Shown piece by piece: positions 8,866 to 15,590 of a DNA stretch of 36,737 nucleotides. The stretch covers positions 1 to 36,737 of the forward strand of contig PHBW01000035.1 in the NCBI GenBank assembly GCA_002840715.1, read 5' to 3'. Numbering within the stretch: the stretch's first letter is position 1; the number at the start of each line of letters is the position of its first letter. The DNA is from Chloroflexi bacterium HGW-Chloroflexi-4. Lineage in GTDB: Bacteria > Chloroflexota > Anaerolineae > Anaerolineales > Anaerolineaceae. The notes under the pieces were generated by a model. It was not told where the DNA came from and ran no database searches. It saw only the letters and a program-made list of their open reading frames with translations. The translations under genes were made by a program, and so were the position numbers.

Positions 8866-8907
8866 CGCCAGCCACGCCAAACCCTTAAGTGTGTGGCATG
8901 GCTGGCG
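8866..8907. repeat. 14-bp inverted repeat upstream of the excisionase-like gene
   Basis: CGCCAGCCACGCCA (8866-8879) and TGGCATGGCTGGCG (8894-8907) are complementary with a single G-T type mismatch and a 14-base loop. Read leftward the hairpin is followed by a T-rich run (opposite 8855-8861), so it could terminate leftward transcription. Its right arm ends 32 bases before the start codon at 8940. It may instead be a recombinase or excisionase binding site. It is GC-rich in an AT-rich surround. Confidence 0.6.
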
Positions 8908-8939
8908 GGTCTCAATCACTCATACTGAAAGGATTATGA

Positions 8940-9164
8940 ATGGAAGAAGGAACCACCCAATTTACCAATTTGCTAACCGGCGAGGAGATCGCCAAGATTC
9001 TGCATGTCTCTCGCGCGTATGCTTACCAGCTCATGCGTCAGCGAATTATTCCAACAGTAAAGATCGGACGCAGCGTGCGTGTGCGACCGGCAGATCTGGA
9101 GGAATTTATCGCCAGGAATTTAGGACAAAACAGCCTAATTGCTGGACGTAATAGACAGAACTGA
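8940..9164 (+). CDS. Excisionase-like helix-turn-helix protein
   Basis: The 74-residue product is a MerR/excisionase-type winged helix: TGEEIAKILHVSRAYAYQLM forms the helix-turn-helix and VKIGRSVRVRPADLEEFIAR the wing. AAGGA lies eight bases before the ATG. An overlapping frame that starts earlier at 8891 has no recognisable content and was discounted. The gene lies 112 bases ahead of the preferred integrase start and on the same strand, the usual order for recombination directionality factors. It probably directs excision of the island or regulates the integrase. Similarity in fold to the 65-residue protein at 7052-7249 suggests the element carries two regulators of this class. Confidence 0.82.
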   Translation: MEEGTTQFTNLLTGEEIAKILHVSRAYAYQLMRQRIIPTVKIGRSVRVRPADLEEFIARNLGQNSLIAGRNRQN

Positions 9165-9276
9165 TGTTCCAATTTGGAGAAAGGATGCTACAATGATTTG
9201 TAACAACCGCACCTTAATAAATGAATATCGAGAAAAACGTGGATTGCTGCCAGATGTTTCGCAACAGGAGGAAACA

Positions 9277-10500
9277 ATGACTCAGCAATCCAGAAAAAGC
9301 AAAACCAGGCATCGTGGGCAAAATGAGGGCAGCATTCGACCGACTCCCAATGGAACCTGGCGGGCTTGGGTAACGTTGAAATCCGGGAAGAGGATCAGTA
9401 AGACACTTCCTACCAAACCTGAAGCTCGTGACTGGTTACAGCAGAAAATGATAGAAGCAGAAGAAGCACTCGATGCGGAGAAGACACTCGGAGAGTACAT
9501 ACTGGGGTGGTTTGAGAACCATTCCTCGCAGTTAAAAGAATCCACCCGCTGCGATTACAAGATCATCATTCACAAGTACATCCTGCCGGCACTAGGGGAG
9601 GTGGTTTTGAATACGCTGCACCGGTCGGTATTTGACTCGTTCTATACGAACATGCGAAGGATACCGGTAGGTGACACGCAAATCCGTTACATCCATCGCA
9701 TTCTTCACAAGGCACTGCAGGACGCAGTCGATGACCGGATACTGACCTTCAACCCGTGTGAAGGAGCCAAGGCACCCAAGAAGCAACGCATCCATCGAGT
9801 CTACTGCCCGTTGAATGAAGAGCAAAGCATCTTATTGATGAACCAGGCGAAGGGAACACCGTTGGAAGTGCTAATCCACCTGGCTCTCAAGACAGGTATG
9901 CGGCAGGGTGAGTTGTTTGCCCTGAAGTGGGAAGACGTTCTCTGGGAGACACAACAGATACATATCCAGCGCAATTTGCAGCGCGTCCTTCGGGATGGCA
10001 AACAGGTACGTACCTTCAGCACTCCCAAAACTGCAACCAGTGACCGCAAGATCATGGTGGGTGAGAAGACGCTCAATGCGCTTAGGGCTCAACAAAGAGT
10101 AGTTCAGCAGAAGAAAGCGCTGGCTAAAAATCACTGGCAGGAAAACGATCTGGTTTTTCCTTCCAGCACAGGTACTCCGCTGAATCAAAGCAACGTTCTG
10201 AAACAATATGGTGAGATTCAGAACGCGGCAGGACTGAAACACATCCGGTTTCATGACCTGCGTCACATCGCCGCTTCGATAATGCTCAACCATGGCATCC
10301 AACTTCTGACAGTCTCCTACATTCTAGGGCACTCGCAACCTTCAACCACACTGAATATGTATGGTCATCAGTTTAGCGCTATGGAATTGCAAGCTGCTTG
10401 TCTGGTGGATGACATCTTTGATCAACCCCAACTTCAACCGCAAACTCAATCTAGTCCGCTGCCTGCGGAGTTTCTCTCAGTCTCGAATCTTAAAAAATGA
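9277..10500 (+). CDS. Tyrosine recombinase (phage/ICE-type integrase)
   Basis: The 407-residue protein contains an N-terminal AP2-like arm-binding region (GSIRPTPNGTWRAWVTLKSG), a core-binding SAM-like domain (about 70-165), and the catalytic domain with R209 (TGMRQGE), K251, H326-x-x-R329 (HDLRH), H352 (LGHS) and nucleophile Y362 (LNMYGH). All catalytic residues are present. I chose the ATG at 9277 because GGAGG lies six bases upstream and the protein then begins like other integrases. The frame is open further upstream to 9193, where AAAGGA also precedes an ATG, so a 28-residue longer form is possible. Its 3' end faces the 3' end of tRNA-Arg 138 bases away, a classic arrangement for integration into a tRNA gene. 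Confidence 0.95.
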   Translation: MTQQSRKSKTRHRGQNEGSIRPTPNGTWRAWVTLKSGKRISKTLPTKPEARDWLQQKMIEAEEALDAEKTLGEYILGWFENHSSQLKESTRCDYKIIIHKYILPALGEVVLNTLHRSVFDSFYTNMRRIPVGDTQIRYIHRILHKALQDAVDDRILTFNPCEGAKAPKKQRIHRVYCPLNEEQSILLMNQAKGTPLEVLIHLALKTGMRQGELFALKWEDVLWETQQIHIQRNLQRVLRDGKQVRTFSTPKTATSDRKIMVGEKTLNALRAQQRVVQQKKALAKNHWQENDLVFPSSTGTPLNQSNVLKQYGEIQNAAGLKHIRFHDLRHIAASIMLNHGIQLLTVSYILGHSQPSTTLNMYGHQFSAMELQAACLVDDIFDQPQLQPQTQSSPLPAEFLSVSNLKK

Positions 10501-10539
10501 TTTTTCAATCTTAAGAAAAGTTGAGAGAAAATCAAAAAG

Positions 10540-10560
10540 TTTTGCACGTTTTTTGCACGT
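10540..10560 (+). repeat. Direct repeat TTTTGCACGT, 11-base period
   Basis: TTTTGCACGT occurs at 10540-10549 and 10551-10560, just after the integrase stop. An 11-base period places both copies on one face of the helix. The position between integrase and tRNA attachment site fits arm-type integrase binding sites, but this is inference. Confidence 0.5.
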
Positions 10561-10581
10561 TTTTCTGCCCAAATATAGCGA

Positions 10582-10615
10582 TCGGACGGCATAAACCACC
10601 ATATATGCCGTCCGA
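10582..10615. repeat. Perfect 12-bp inverted repeat between integrase and tRNA
   Basis: TCGGACGGCATA (10582-10593) and TATGCCGTCCGA (10604-10615) are perfect reverse complements around a 10-base loop. There is no U-run after it on the plus strand, so it is a poor rho-independent terminator. It may end integrase mRNA, or be a protein site near the attachment region. Confidence 0.65.
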
Positions 10616-10637
10616 CTACCTTGCAACCCCTATATAT

Positions 10638-10713
10638 TGGCGCCCCCGGCGCGGCTCGAACGCGCAACCTACTGATTCGAAGTCAGGCACTCTGTCCATT
10701 GAGCTACGGGGGC
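10638..10713 (-). tRNA. tRNA-Arg (anticodon TCG), encoded CCA
   Basis: On the minus strand the acceptor arms GCCCCCG and CGGGGGC pair perfectly, followed by discriminator G and an encoded CCA at 10640-10638. The T arm GCGCG-TTCGAGC-CGCGC is perfect. The anticodon loop CTTCGAA gives anticodon TCG, reading CGA arginine codons. The anticodon stem has four pairs plus a C-T mismatch at position 27-43. Total length with CCA is 76 bases. The 3' end points at the integrase gene, so it is the probable integration target; the reconstructed 3' half is intact. Confidence 0.95.
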
Positions 10714-10908
10714 GATTGATAACAAACGTTCCTATTTTAACATAATTTTCTTGTTCCTACCCTTATTTACAACTTATTTCTATTTTTTACTTTTCAAAAC
10801 GCCATAATTGACAACATCATTTTTTTGTTTCGTGCGATAATCATTTGTGGTATATTACGGCTTGGTTTTGCTTTTATCTTAAGTGGAATAAATCTTATGG
10901 ATTAAAAA

Positions 10909-11967
10909 ATGACCGATCAATCAATCGTCGACTCAGCAAGAAAAAGGTGGGGATTAATCATCATCGGCATTGCGGTTCTGTTGATTATCATACTCCTGGT
11001 CTCCCTCTTGTTTATTCCTGGAAGCCAAAAAAAATTTCCTGCTACCGAAACACCTCAATTACTTATTGTTCCGGTAATTAAAATTACACAAACACCACTT
11101 GAGTCTACAAATCAGCCAGACTCGGTCACTCAAACAGAATCGGCTACACTGCCAACGAGTGAGCAGCAACTGACAGTCGGCAGTTTTCGAATTTCAGATA
11201 TTGATGGAATGGAGCAGTTATACATTCCGGCTGGTGAATTCCTGATGGGAACAAACGATATCGAAGCCAAGCGCGAAATAAGTGGCGGGCGGGCGTATCC
11301 CGAGATCCCGCAATTCACTTATTTTCTTGAAGCATTCTGGCTTGATAAGTATGAGGTGACCAACAAGCAATATCACAAATGTATGGAAGCAGGAGCCTGC
11401 ACCGAGCCGCACCGCATCGGCAGTTATACTTATCCTGATTATTTTACAAATCCAGCATATGATAACTATCCCGTGGTATGGGTGAGTTGGTTTCAGGCTA
11501 CTGATTACTGCGCATGGGCAGACCGGCGGTTGCCCACAGAAGCCGAGTGGGAAAAAGCTGCTCGTGGACCAGACGGACGCAAATATCCCTGGGGCAATGA
11601 CCCATATTCCGCCGACAAGGCTAATATTTGTGACGTCAACTGCACTCGCACCCATCAACTTAACGCATTTGACGACGGATACCCCGATCTCGCACCCGTT
11701 GGTAGTTATCCTGCTGGAGTAAGCCCTTATGGTGTTCTCGACATGGCTGGTAATGTCTGGGAGTGGAACAGCACCGAAATAAGGGATTACCCCTATGATG
11801 CCAATGACGGGCGTGAAGATCCAGGTGGCATTGACGTTGAACGCGGATGGCGAGGTAGTTCTTGGGCAAATGGATTGTGGTGGTTGAGATCATCTGTCCG
11901 TTACCATGCTCTTGATTTCTATTCATGGTACGTGTTAGGGTTCCGTTGTGCTGCTTCAGCAGATTAA
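10909..11967 (+). CDS. Membrane-anchored SUMF1/formylglycine-generating-enzyme-domain protein
   Basis: The 352-residue protein has one N-terminal membrane helix (about residues 15-36), a Thr/Pro/Ser-rich linker to about 95, and an FGE-sulfatase domain from about 98 to the end: IPAGEFLMGT, LDKYEVTNKQY, RRLPTEAEWEKAARG, YPWGNDP, GVLDMAGNVWEW and the terminal GFRCA. The topology suggests the domain faces outside the cell. True formylglycine-generating enzymes have a reactive cysteine pair near the C terminus; here only the final GFRCA cysteine is seen in that region, so catalysis is unlikely and a binding or sensory role is more plausible. It stands alone, between the tRNA and a strong terminator. 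A GATAAT with an extended TGC element at 10833-10841 may serve as its promoter. Confidence 0.9.
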   Translation: MTDQSIVDSARKRWGLIIIGIAVLLIIILLVSLLFIPGSQKKFPATETPQLLIVPVIKITQTPLESTNQPDSVTQTESATLPTSEQQLTVGSFRISDIDGMEQLYIPAGEFLMGTNDIEAKREISGGRAYPEIPQFTYFLEAFWLDKYEVTNKQYHKCMEAGACTEPHRIGSYTYPDYFTNPAYDNYPVVWVSWFQATDYCAWADRRLPTEAEWEKAARGPDGRKYPWGNDPYSADKANICDVNCTRTHQLNAFDDGYPDLAPVGSYPAGVSPYGVLDMAGNVWEWNSTEIRDYPYDANDGREDPGGIDVERGWRGSSWANGLWWLRSSVRYHALDFYSWYVLGFRCAASAD

Positions 11968-11973
11968 AACTAC

Positions 11974-12011
11974 AAAAAGGAGGCTGAGAATTAAACTTCA
12001 GCCTCCTTTTT
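11974..12011. terminator. Bidirectional intrinsic terminator
   Basis: AAAAAGGAGGCTGA (11974-11987) and TCAGCCTCCTTTTT (11998-12011) form a perfect 14-bp stem with a 10-base loop, with T-runs in both directions. It serves the SUMF1 gene and the convergent ABC exporter operon. Confidence 0.92.
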
Positions 12012-12026
12012 AATTATTATCCTAAC

Positions 12027-13268
12027 TTATTTTCCAAACAGCGCTGAAAAGAATGCCTTCGTATTGACAGATTGCCCTGAAAGCAAATTCTGTGCTCTAA
12101 ACATTTTTGATGCGCTTTGTATCAAAAAGATTGCTGTCAGTGCAATTAACACTGCTGCCAAAGCGGTTTGCCAGAAGGGCACCGTGGTGGCTGCCAGCCT
12201 GGTCATCATACTCACCGGTGCTGTTAATGGGAACAAACTCAGCACAACAGACAATGGCGAATTCGGTGCCTGAATCAGACTGCTGATGAACACCAGTGGG
12301 ATAATCAGCGGCAGGATGACCACGGTGGTGGTCTGGCTGGCTTCACGGATGTTAGGCACAAGTGCGCCAAGCCCGGCCATCAAACTCGCATAAACTGCAT
12401 ATCCCAGAATGAAGTAGATAATTCCCCAAACCAGGATGCTTGGAGGAAGCTTGAAGGCATCTCCCAGTGCAAACTGCCTGCCTGAAAAGAGCAGCATTAA
12501 ATACCCCGAACCAGACCATACTATGGTTTGTAAAAGACCCACCAAACCTAAAGCAATGATCTTGCCGGTCAGCATTTGTCGCGGTGTGACCGAAGTCATC
12601 AGGATTTCCATCATGCGGTTTTGTTTTTCGCTCGAAATATTGTTGAGCAGCAGACTGGATGAGGTCAAGATCACAATATAGAACAAAAAGGTCACAATAT
12701 AGGGTAAAAAGAAAGTCAATGCATTTGAACTGCTCCGCTGTGGAGTCGCCGACAGTGAAACTTCCTTTACATTCAATGGATCTTGAACCCGGTAGGCTAG
12801 ATTAATATCACCATCCGTGAGTGCGTTGGCCATGAGAGTTTCAATAGCGTCTGAATTCTCCATTCCGCCAATCGGGTTGTAATCAGGCCGCATATATAGG
12901 ATTGTTCCCTCTTCAAGATAATCTTTTTCAATCACATAATATGCGCTGATCGTACCGGATTCTACTTCCTTCTTGGCGGCTTCTTCATTATCATAGCGCA
13001 CTAATTTATCTTGATAGGCAACAGGAACTTCTTTTACCAGACCGCTCTGATCAATAAATCCTTCTGGTAAATTGGAGGTCTCCACCTTGGGAGAGAAAAA
13101 ATCCGCAAGAGCATCAGTGTTGGTGTTGCCGGTGGATTTTTGAATACCAGAAACCACCAGCAGGATAATAAAACTCATCAGGGGCAGCAAGACAAGAGTC
13201 AGCAAGAAAGATTTTTTTGTCACTGCTGAAAGAAATTCGTTTTTTAAGACTAGCCATGTTTTAGACAT
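12027..13268 (-). CDS. ABC-2 type permease, second permease of NatAB-like exporter
   Basis: This protein of about 413 residues has an N-terminal membrane helix (FLLTLVLLPLMSFIILLV), a ~130-residue extracytoplasmic region, and about five helices near the C terminus, the layout of NatB/YhaP-type ABC-2 permeases. The conserved SEKQNRMMEILMTSVTP segment, just before the second helix group, couples to the ATPase. The upstream permease ends at 13283. A start at 13280 is possible but its AGGA abuts the ATG; the ATG at 13268 with GGGTG five bases away looks better. It is the third gene of a leftward operon and is paralogous to the second, so the two permeases probably form a heterodimer. The substrate (sodium, drug or peptide) cannot be read from sequence. 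Confidence 0.88.
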   Translation of the reverse strand: MSKTWLVLKNEFLSAVTKKSFLLTLVLLPLMSFIILLVVSGIQKSTGNTNTDALADFFSPKVETSNLPEGFIDQSGLVKEVPVAYQDKLVRYDNEEAAKKEVESGTISAYYVIEKDYLEEGTILYMRPDYNPIGGMENSDAIETLMANALTDGDINLAYRVQDPLNVKEVSLSATPQRSSSNALTFFLPYIVTFLFYIVILTSSSLLLNNISSEKQNRMMEILMTSVTPRQMLTGKIIALGLVGLLQTIVWSGSGYLMLLFSGRQFALGDAFKLPPSILVWGIIYFILGYAVYASLMAGLGALVPNIREASQTTTVVILPLIIPLVFISSLIQAPNSPLSVVLSLFPLTAPVSMMTRLAATTVPFWQTALAAVLIALTAIFLIQSASKMFRAQNLLSGQSVNTKAFFSALFGK

Positions 13269-13282
13269 TGATTCACCCATTC

Positions 13283-14485
13283 CTACGAACGACGAAACGC
13301 TTCTTTTAAAGAAACTTTTTTACCGTAGCGCAGCATACCGATACGGAAGATTTTGCCCGAAAGCCACAATGAAAACAAGGCTAAAAGCACCAATACAGTA
13401 ATGGTGATCGAGGTTTGCCACCAGGGGATGTTCGTAAATCCAGCACGTAGCGGCAGGGCAATCGGTGCTGTTAGTGGGAACATACTCAATCCAATCGACA
13501 GCGGACCATTGGGCTTAAACATGATCTGGCTCACAAACCAAAAGGGCACCACAATAGGCAAGGTAAAGAAACCTGCCATTTGTTGAGCTTCCTGGCTTTC
13601 AGTGGCAGTTGCACCAATCGCGCCCATGGCTGCTGCGATCATCACAAAAGCAGGCAGCATGGTGCCGGCAATCAACCAGATGTATTTTCCATCGATGCCT
13701 GGCATGGTTCCCATATCAGGGATGAAGAGAGGGGCTACCTTTAATCCGATGATCAAAAAGAGGATCCACACAACCAATTGAGTCAGGCCAACCAGCAGAT
13801 CGCCAACCACTTTACCGGCCATAAGTTGAGTAGGTGATACTGAAGTTACCAAGATTTCCATCGTACGGTTTTCTTTTTCTTCGACCACAGCCTGCATCAA
13901 ATAGCCGCCGCTTATATTGACCGCGATTATGAAGAGAATACCTGCCAGCATGGGCAAAAGCATCACCATCCAGTTGTCAGCACCCATTTCACGAGAGCCA
14001 TCTAGTGAGCGAACTGTGATGTTACTGCCGTCTGTAAGTCGCTCAAAAACCGGTGTTGGCATTCCTTTAACCAGATTATGCGCAACAAAATCACCAAAAT
14101 CGTCTTCAGCATTTTCACTCGGTTTATCTAGGGTCGTCATGGTGACTTCACCAGTAGACAAGTAATTATCCGTTAAGATAAAATATGCTTGAATATCACC
14201 GGCATTCAGAGCTTCCTTTGCAGTAGTTTCATCAGTGAATGCAAGTGATTGAACTGGTGAAAAAATGGATTTCTTTTCAACAGGAACTTGTTGAGGGTTT
14301 TCAAGGATTTGATATTGATCAACATAGCCAACCGGCTTGTTATCAAATTGCAGCCAAACTGAAAGAAAACCAATAAATACCATGAATGCCACAAAGAGCG
14401 GCATGCTTAAAATGGCAAACACGAATCGCTTGCGCATCACATGGCGTTTATATTCGTGTAGAAAAACGAGCCAGAACTTTTTCAT
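13283..14485 (-). CDS. ABC-2 type permease, first permease of NatAB-like exporter
   Basis: The 400-residue protein has the same plan as its downstream partner: an N-terminal helix (FVFAILSMPLFVAFMVFIGF), an extracytoplasmic domain to about residue 170, the coupling segment EEKENRTMEILVTSVSPTQL, and a C-terminal group of about five helices. Its ATG overlaps the ATPase stop by four bases (ATGA), showing translational coupling, and its stop is 14 bases before the preferred start of the second permease. Together with the ATPase it forms an exporter of the NatAB kind. Duplication within the operon is evident from the matching order of motifs. Confidence 0.88.
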   Translation of the reverse strand: MKKFWLVFLHEYKRHVMRKRFVFAILSMPLFVAFMVFIGFLSVWLQFDNKPVGYVDQYQILENPQQVPVEKKSIFSPVQSLAFTDETTAKEALNAGDIQAYFILTDNYLSTGEVTMTTLDKPSENAEDDFGDFVAHNLVKGMPTPVFERLTDGSNITVRSLDGSREMGADNWMVMLLPMLAGILFIIAVNISGGYLMQAVVEEKENRTMEILVTSVSPTQLMAGKVVGDLLVGLTQLVVWILFLIIGLKVAPLFIPDMGTMPGIDGKYIWLIAGTMLPAFVMIAAAMGAIGATATESQEAQQMAGFFTLPIVVPFWFVSQIMFKPNGPLSIGLSMFPLTAPIALPLRAGFTNIPWWQTSITITVLVLLALFSLWLSGKIFRIGMLRYGKKVSLKEAFRRS

Positions 14486-15387
14486 TCAGAGACTCCTTCA
14501 TTTTTTACCACCTGAATGAAAATCTCATCAAGGGTCGGAAGGGCAATCTCAAACTGTTCCACAACAATATTTCGAGTGAGCAGTTCACGTAAAATATCTT
14601 GCGGTTTTACACCTTCAGCCAAATGTAAAAGGCTGTGGCTGTTCATTTTTTGAATTTCGCTTACGCCCGGAAGATCAACTGGCAGTGCTGAAGAGGAGCG
14701 CACGATTAAAGCCTCTTTGGCAAATTGTTTGCGAACACTTTCTAGCGTGCCATAGAGCATGGCCTTACCTTTATTGATGAGAACAATTCGGTCTGCCAAT
14801 TCTTCAACCTGGTGCATCTGATGAGTGCACATAACAATGGATGTTCCGCGCGCGCGCTCTTCTTGCAGGATGTCTTTTACCATTTGTGTATTGACCGGAT
14901 CAAGTGCACTGAAAGGTTCATCAATGATCACGATCTCGGGCTTGTGCACAAGGGTGGTAATGAGCTGTGCTTTTTGCTGCATACCCTTGGAGAGTTCCTT
15001 AACTTTTTTCTTCTTTGATGCATTCAAGTCAAATTTTTCAAGATAGTCGGAAATACGTTTTTGGGCTTCATGTTCATCCATACCTTTCAGCGTGGCTAGG
15101 TAGATCAAACATCTTTCTAGTGGAATATCTTGATACAATCCACGCTCTTCAGGAAGGTAGCCAATTTTGTTTTTCTTTTCTTCTGTCATCTGGCCGCCAA
15201 GGATGTTGACTTTGCCGGTATCAGGTTTAAAGATGTCTAAAATAATGCGGATGGAAGTGGTTTTACCAGCCCCATTGGGTCCGAGCAGACCGAAGATTTC
15301 ACCCGGTTCAACTTCGAATGAAACATTATCGACCGCTTTTTGGCTTCCGAAAGATTTTGAAATTTGATCTACATTGATGGTTGACAT
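14482..15387 (-). CDS. ABC transporter ATPase (NatA-like)
   Basis: The 301-residue protein is a single nucleotide-binding domain with Walker A GPNGAGKTT at 36-44, signature ELSKGMQQKAQL (an LSKGM variant usual in NatA-type exporters), Walker B EIVIIDEPFSALDP and the H-loop CTHQMHQ. The last ~80 residues form the extra C-terminal domain common to DrrA/NatA proteins. AGGA lies eight bases before the ATG. It is the first gene of the exporter operon and overlaps the first permease by four bases. It drives export through the two permeases; the substrate is unknown. Confidence 0.92.
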   Translation of the reverse strand: MSTINVDQISKSFGSQKAVDNVSFEVEPGEIFGLLGPNGAGKTTSIRIILDIFKPDTGKVNILGGQMTEEKKNKIGYLPEERGLYQDIPLERCLIYLATLKGMDEHEAQKRISDYLEKFDLNASKKKKVKELSKGMQQKAQLITTLVHKPEIVIIDEPFSALDPVNTQMVKDILQEERARGTSIVMCTHQMHQVEELADRIVLINKGKAMLYGTLESVRKQFAKEALIVRSSSALPVDLPGVSEIQKMNSHSLLHLAEGVKPQDILRELLTRNIVVEQFEIALPTLDEIFIQVVKNEGVSE

Positions 15388-15423
15388 TTTCTTATCCTAT
15401 GAAAAATGAATTGAATTCTCTCG

Positions 15424-15447
15424 AAGCAAACACACACATATTTGCTT
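15424..15447. promoter_or_regulatory. Inverted repeat AAGCAAA-N10-TTTGCTT, operator candidate
   Basis: Seven-base perfect arms at 15424-15430 and 15441-15447 lie 37-60 bases upstream of the exporter ATPase start, in the divergent region shared with the URO-D-family gene. Arm length and spacing suit a dimeric repressor. No regulator gene is adjacent. Confidence 0.4.
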
Positions 15448-15499
15448 ACGGAAAAATGAGGACTGGGTTTCACTTAATACCAATAAAGGAGGTCCAAAT

Positions 15500-15528
15500 T
15501 TGAATGATAATTCATCTTTATATAAAAT
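15500..15528 (+). promoter_or_regulatory. Promoter of the URO-D-family gene
   Basis: TTGAAT (15500-15505) and TAAAAT (15523-15528) are 17 bases apart, giving a start near 15535 and a 56-base leader before 15591. The region is AT-rich, so other hexamers such as TATAAA at 15521 compete. Confidence 0.4.
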
Positions 15529-15590
15529 GGATTAGAAATCATGTGCCTTTTACAGGTAAAATATAAGAATACTATTTTCGGAGCGCTCAA

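Noticed and set aside
8623..8919. Leftward 98-codon frame upstream of RhuM
   Set aside because: It runs across the inverted repeats and the terminator, has no recognisable motif and has odd composition.
8891..9151. Alternative 86-codon frame overlapping the excisionase-like gene
   Set aside because: The overlapping frame at 8940-9164 has a clear winged helix and ribosome binding site; this one does not.
1..10600. Second tRNA-Arg fragment marking the left island end
   Set aside because: I found no copy of the tRNA 3' sequence left of the integrase; the end must lie outside.
15485..15566. Short leader peptide (20 codons from 15504) after a strong GGAGGT
   Set aside because: The best promoter for the downstream gene starts transcription after this ATG, so it is probably not in the mRNA. 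The Shine-Dalgarno match may be chance.
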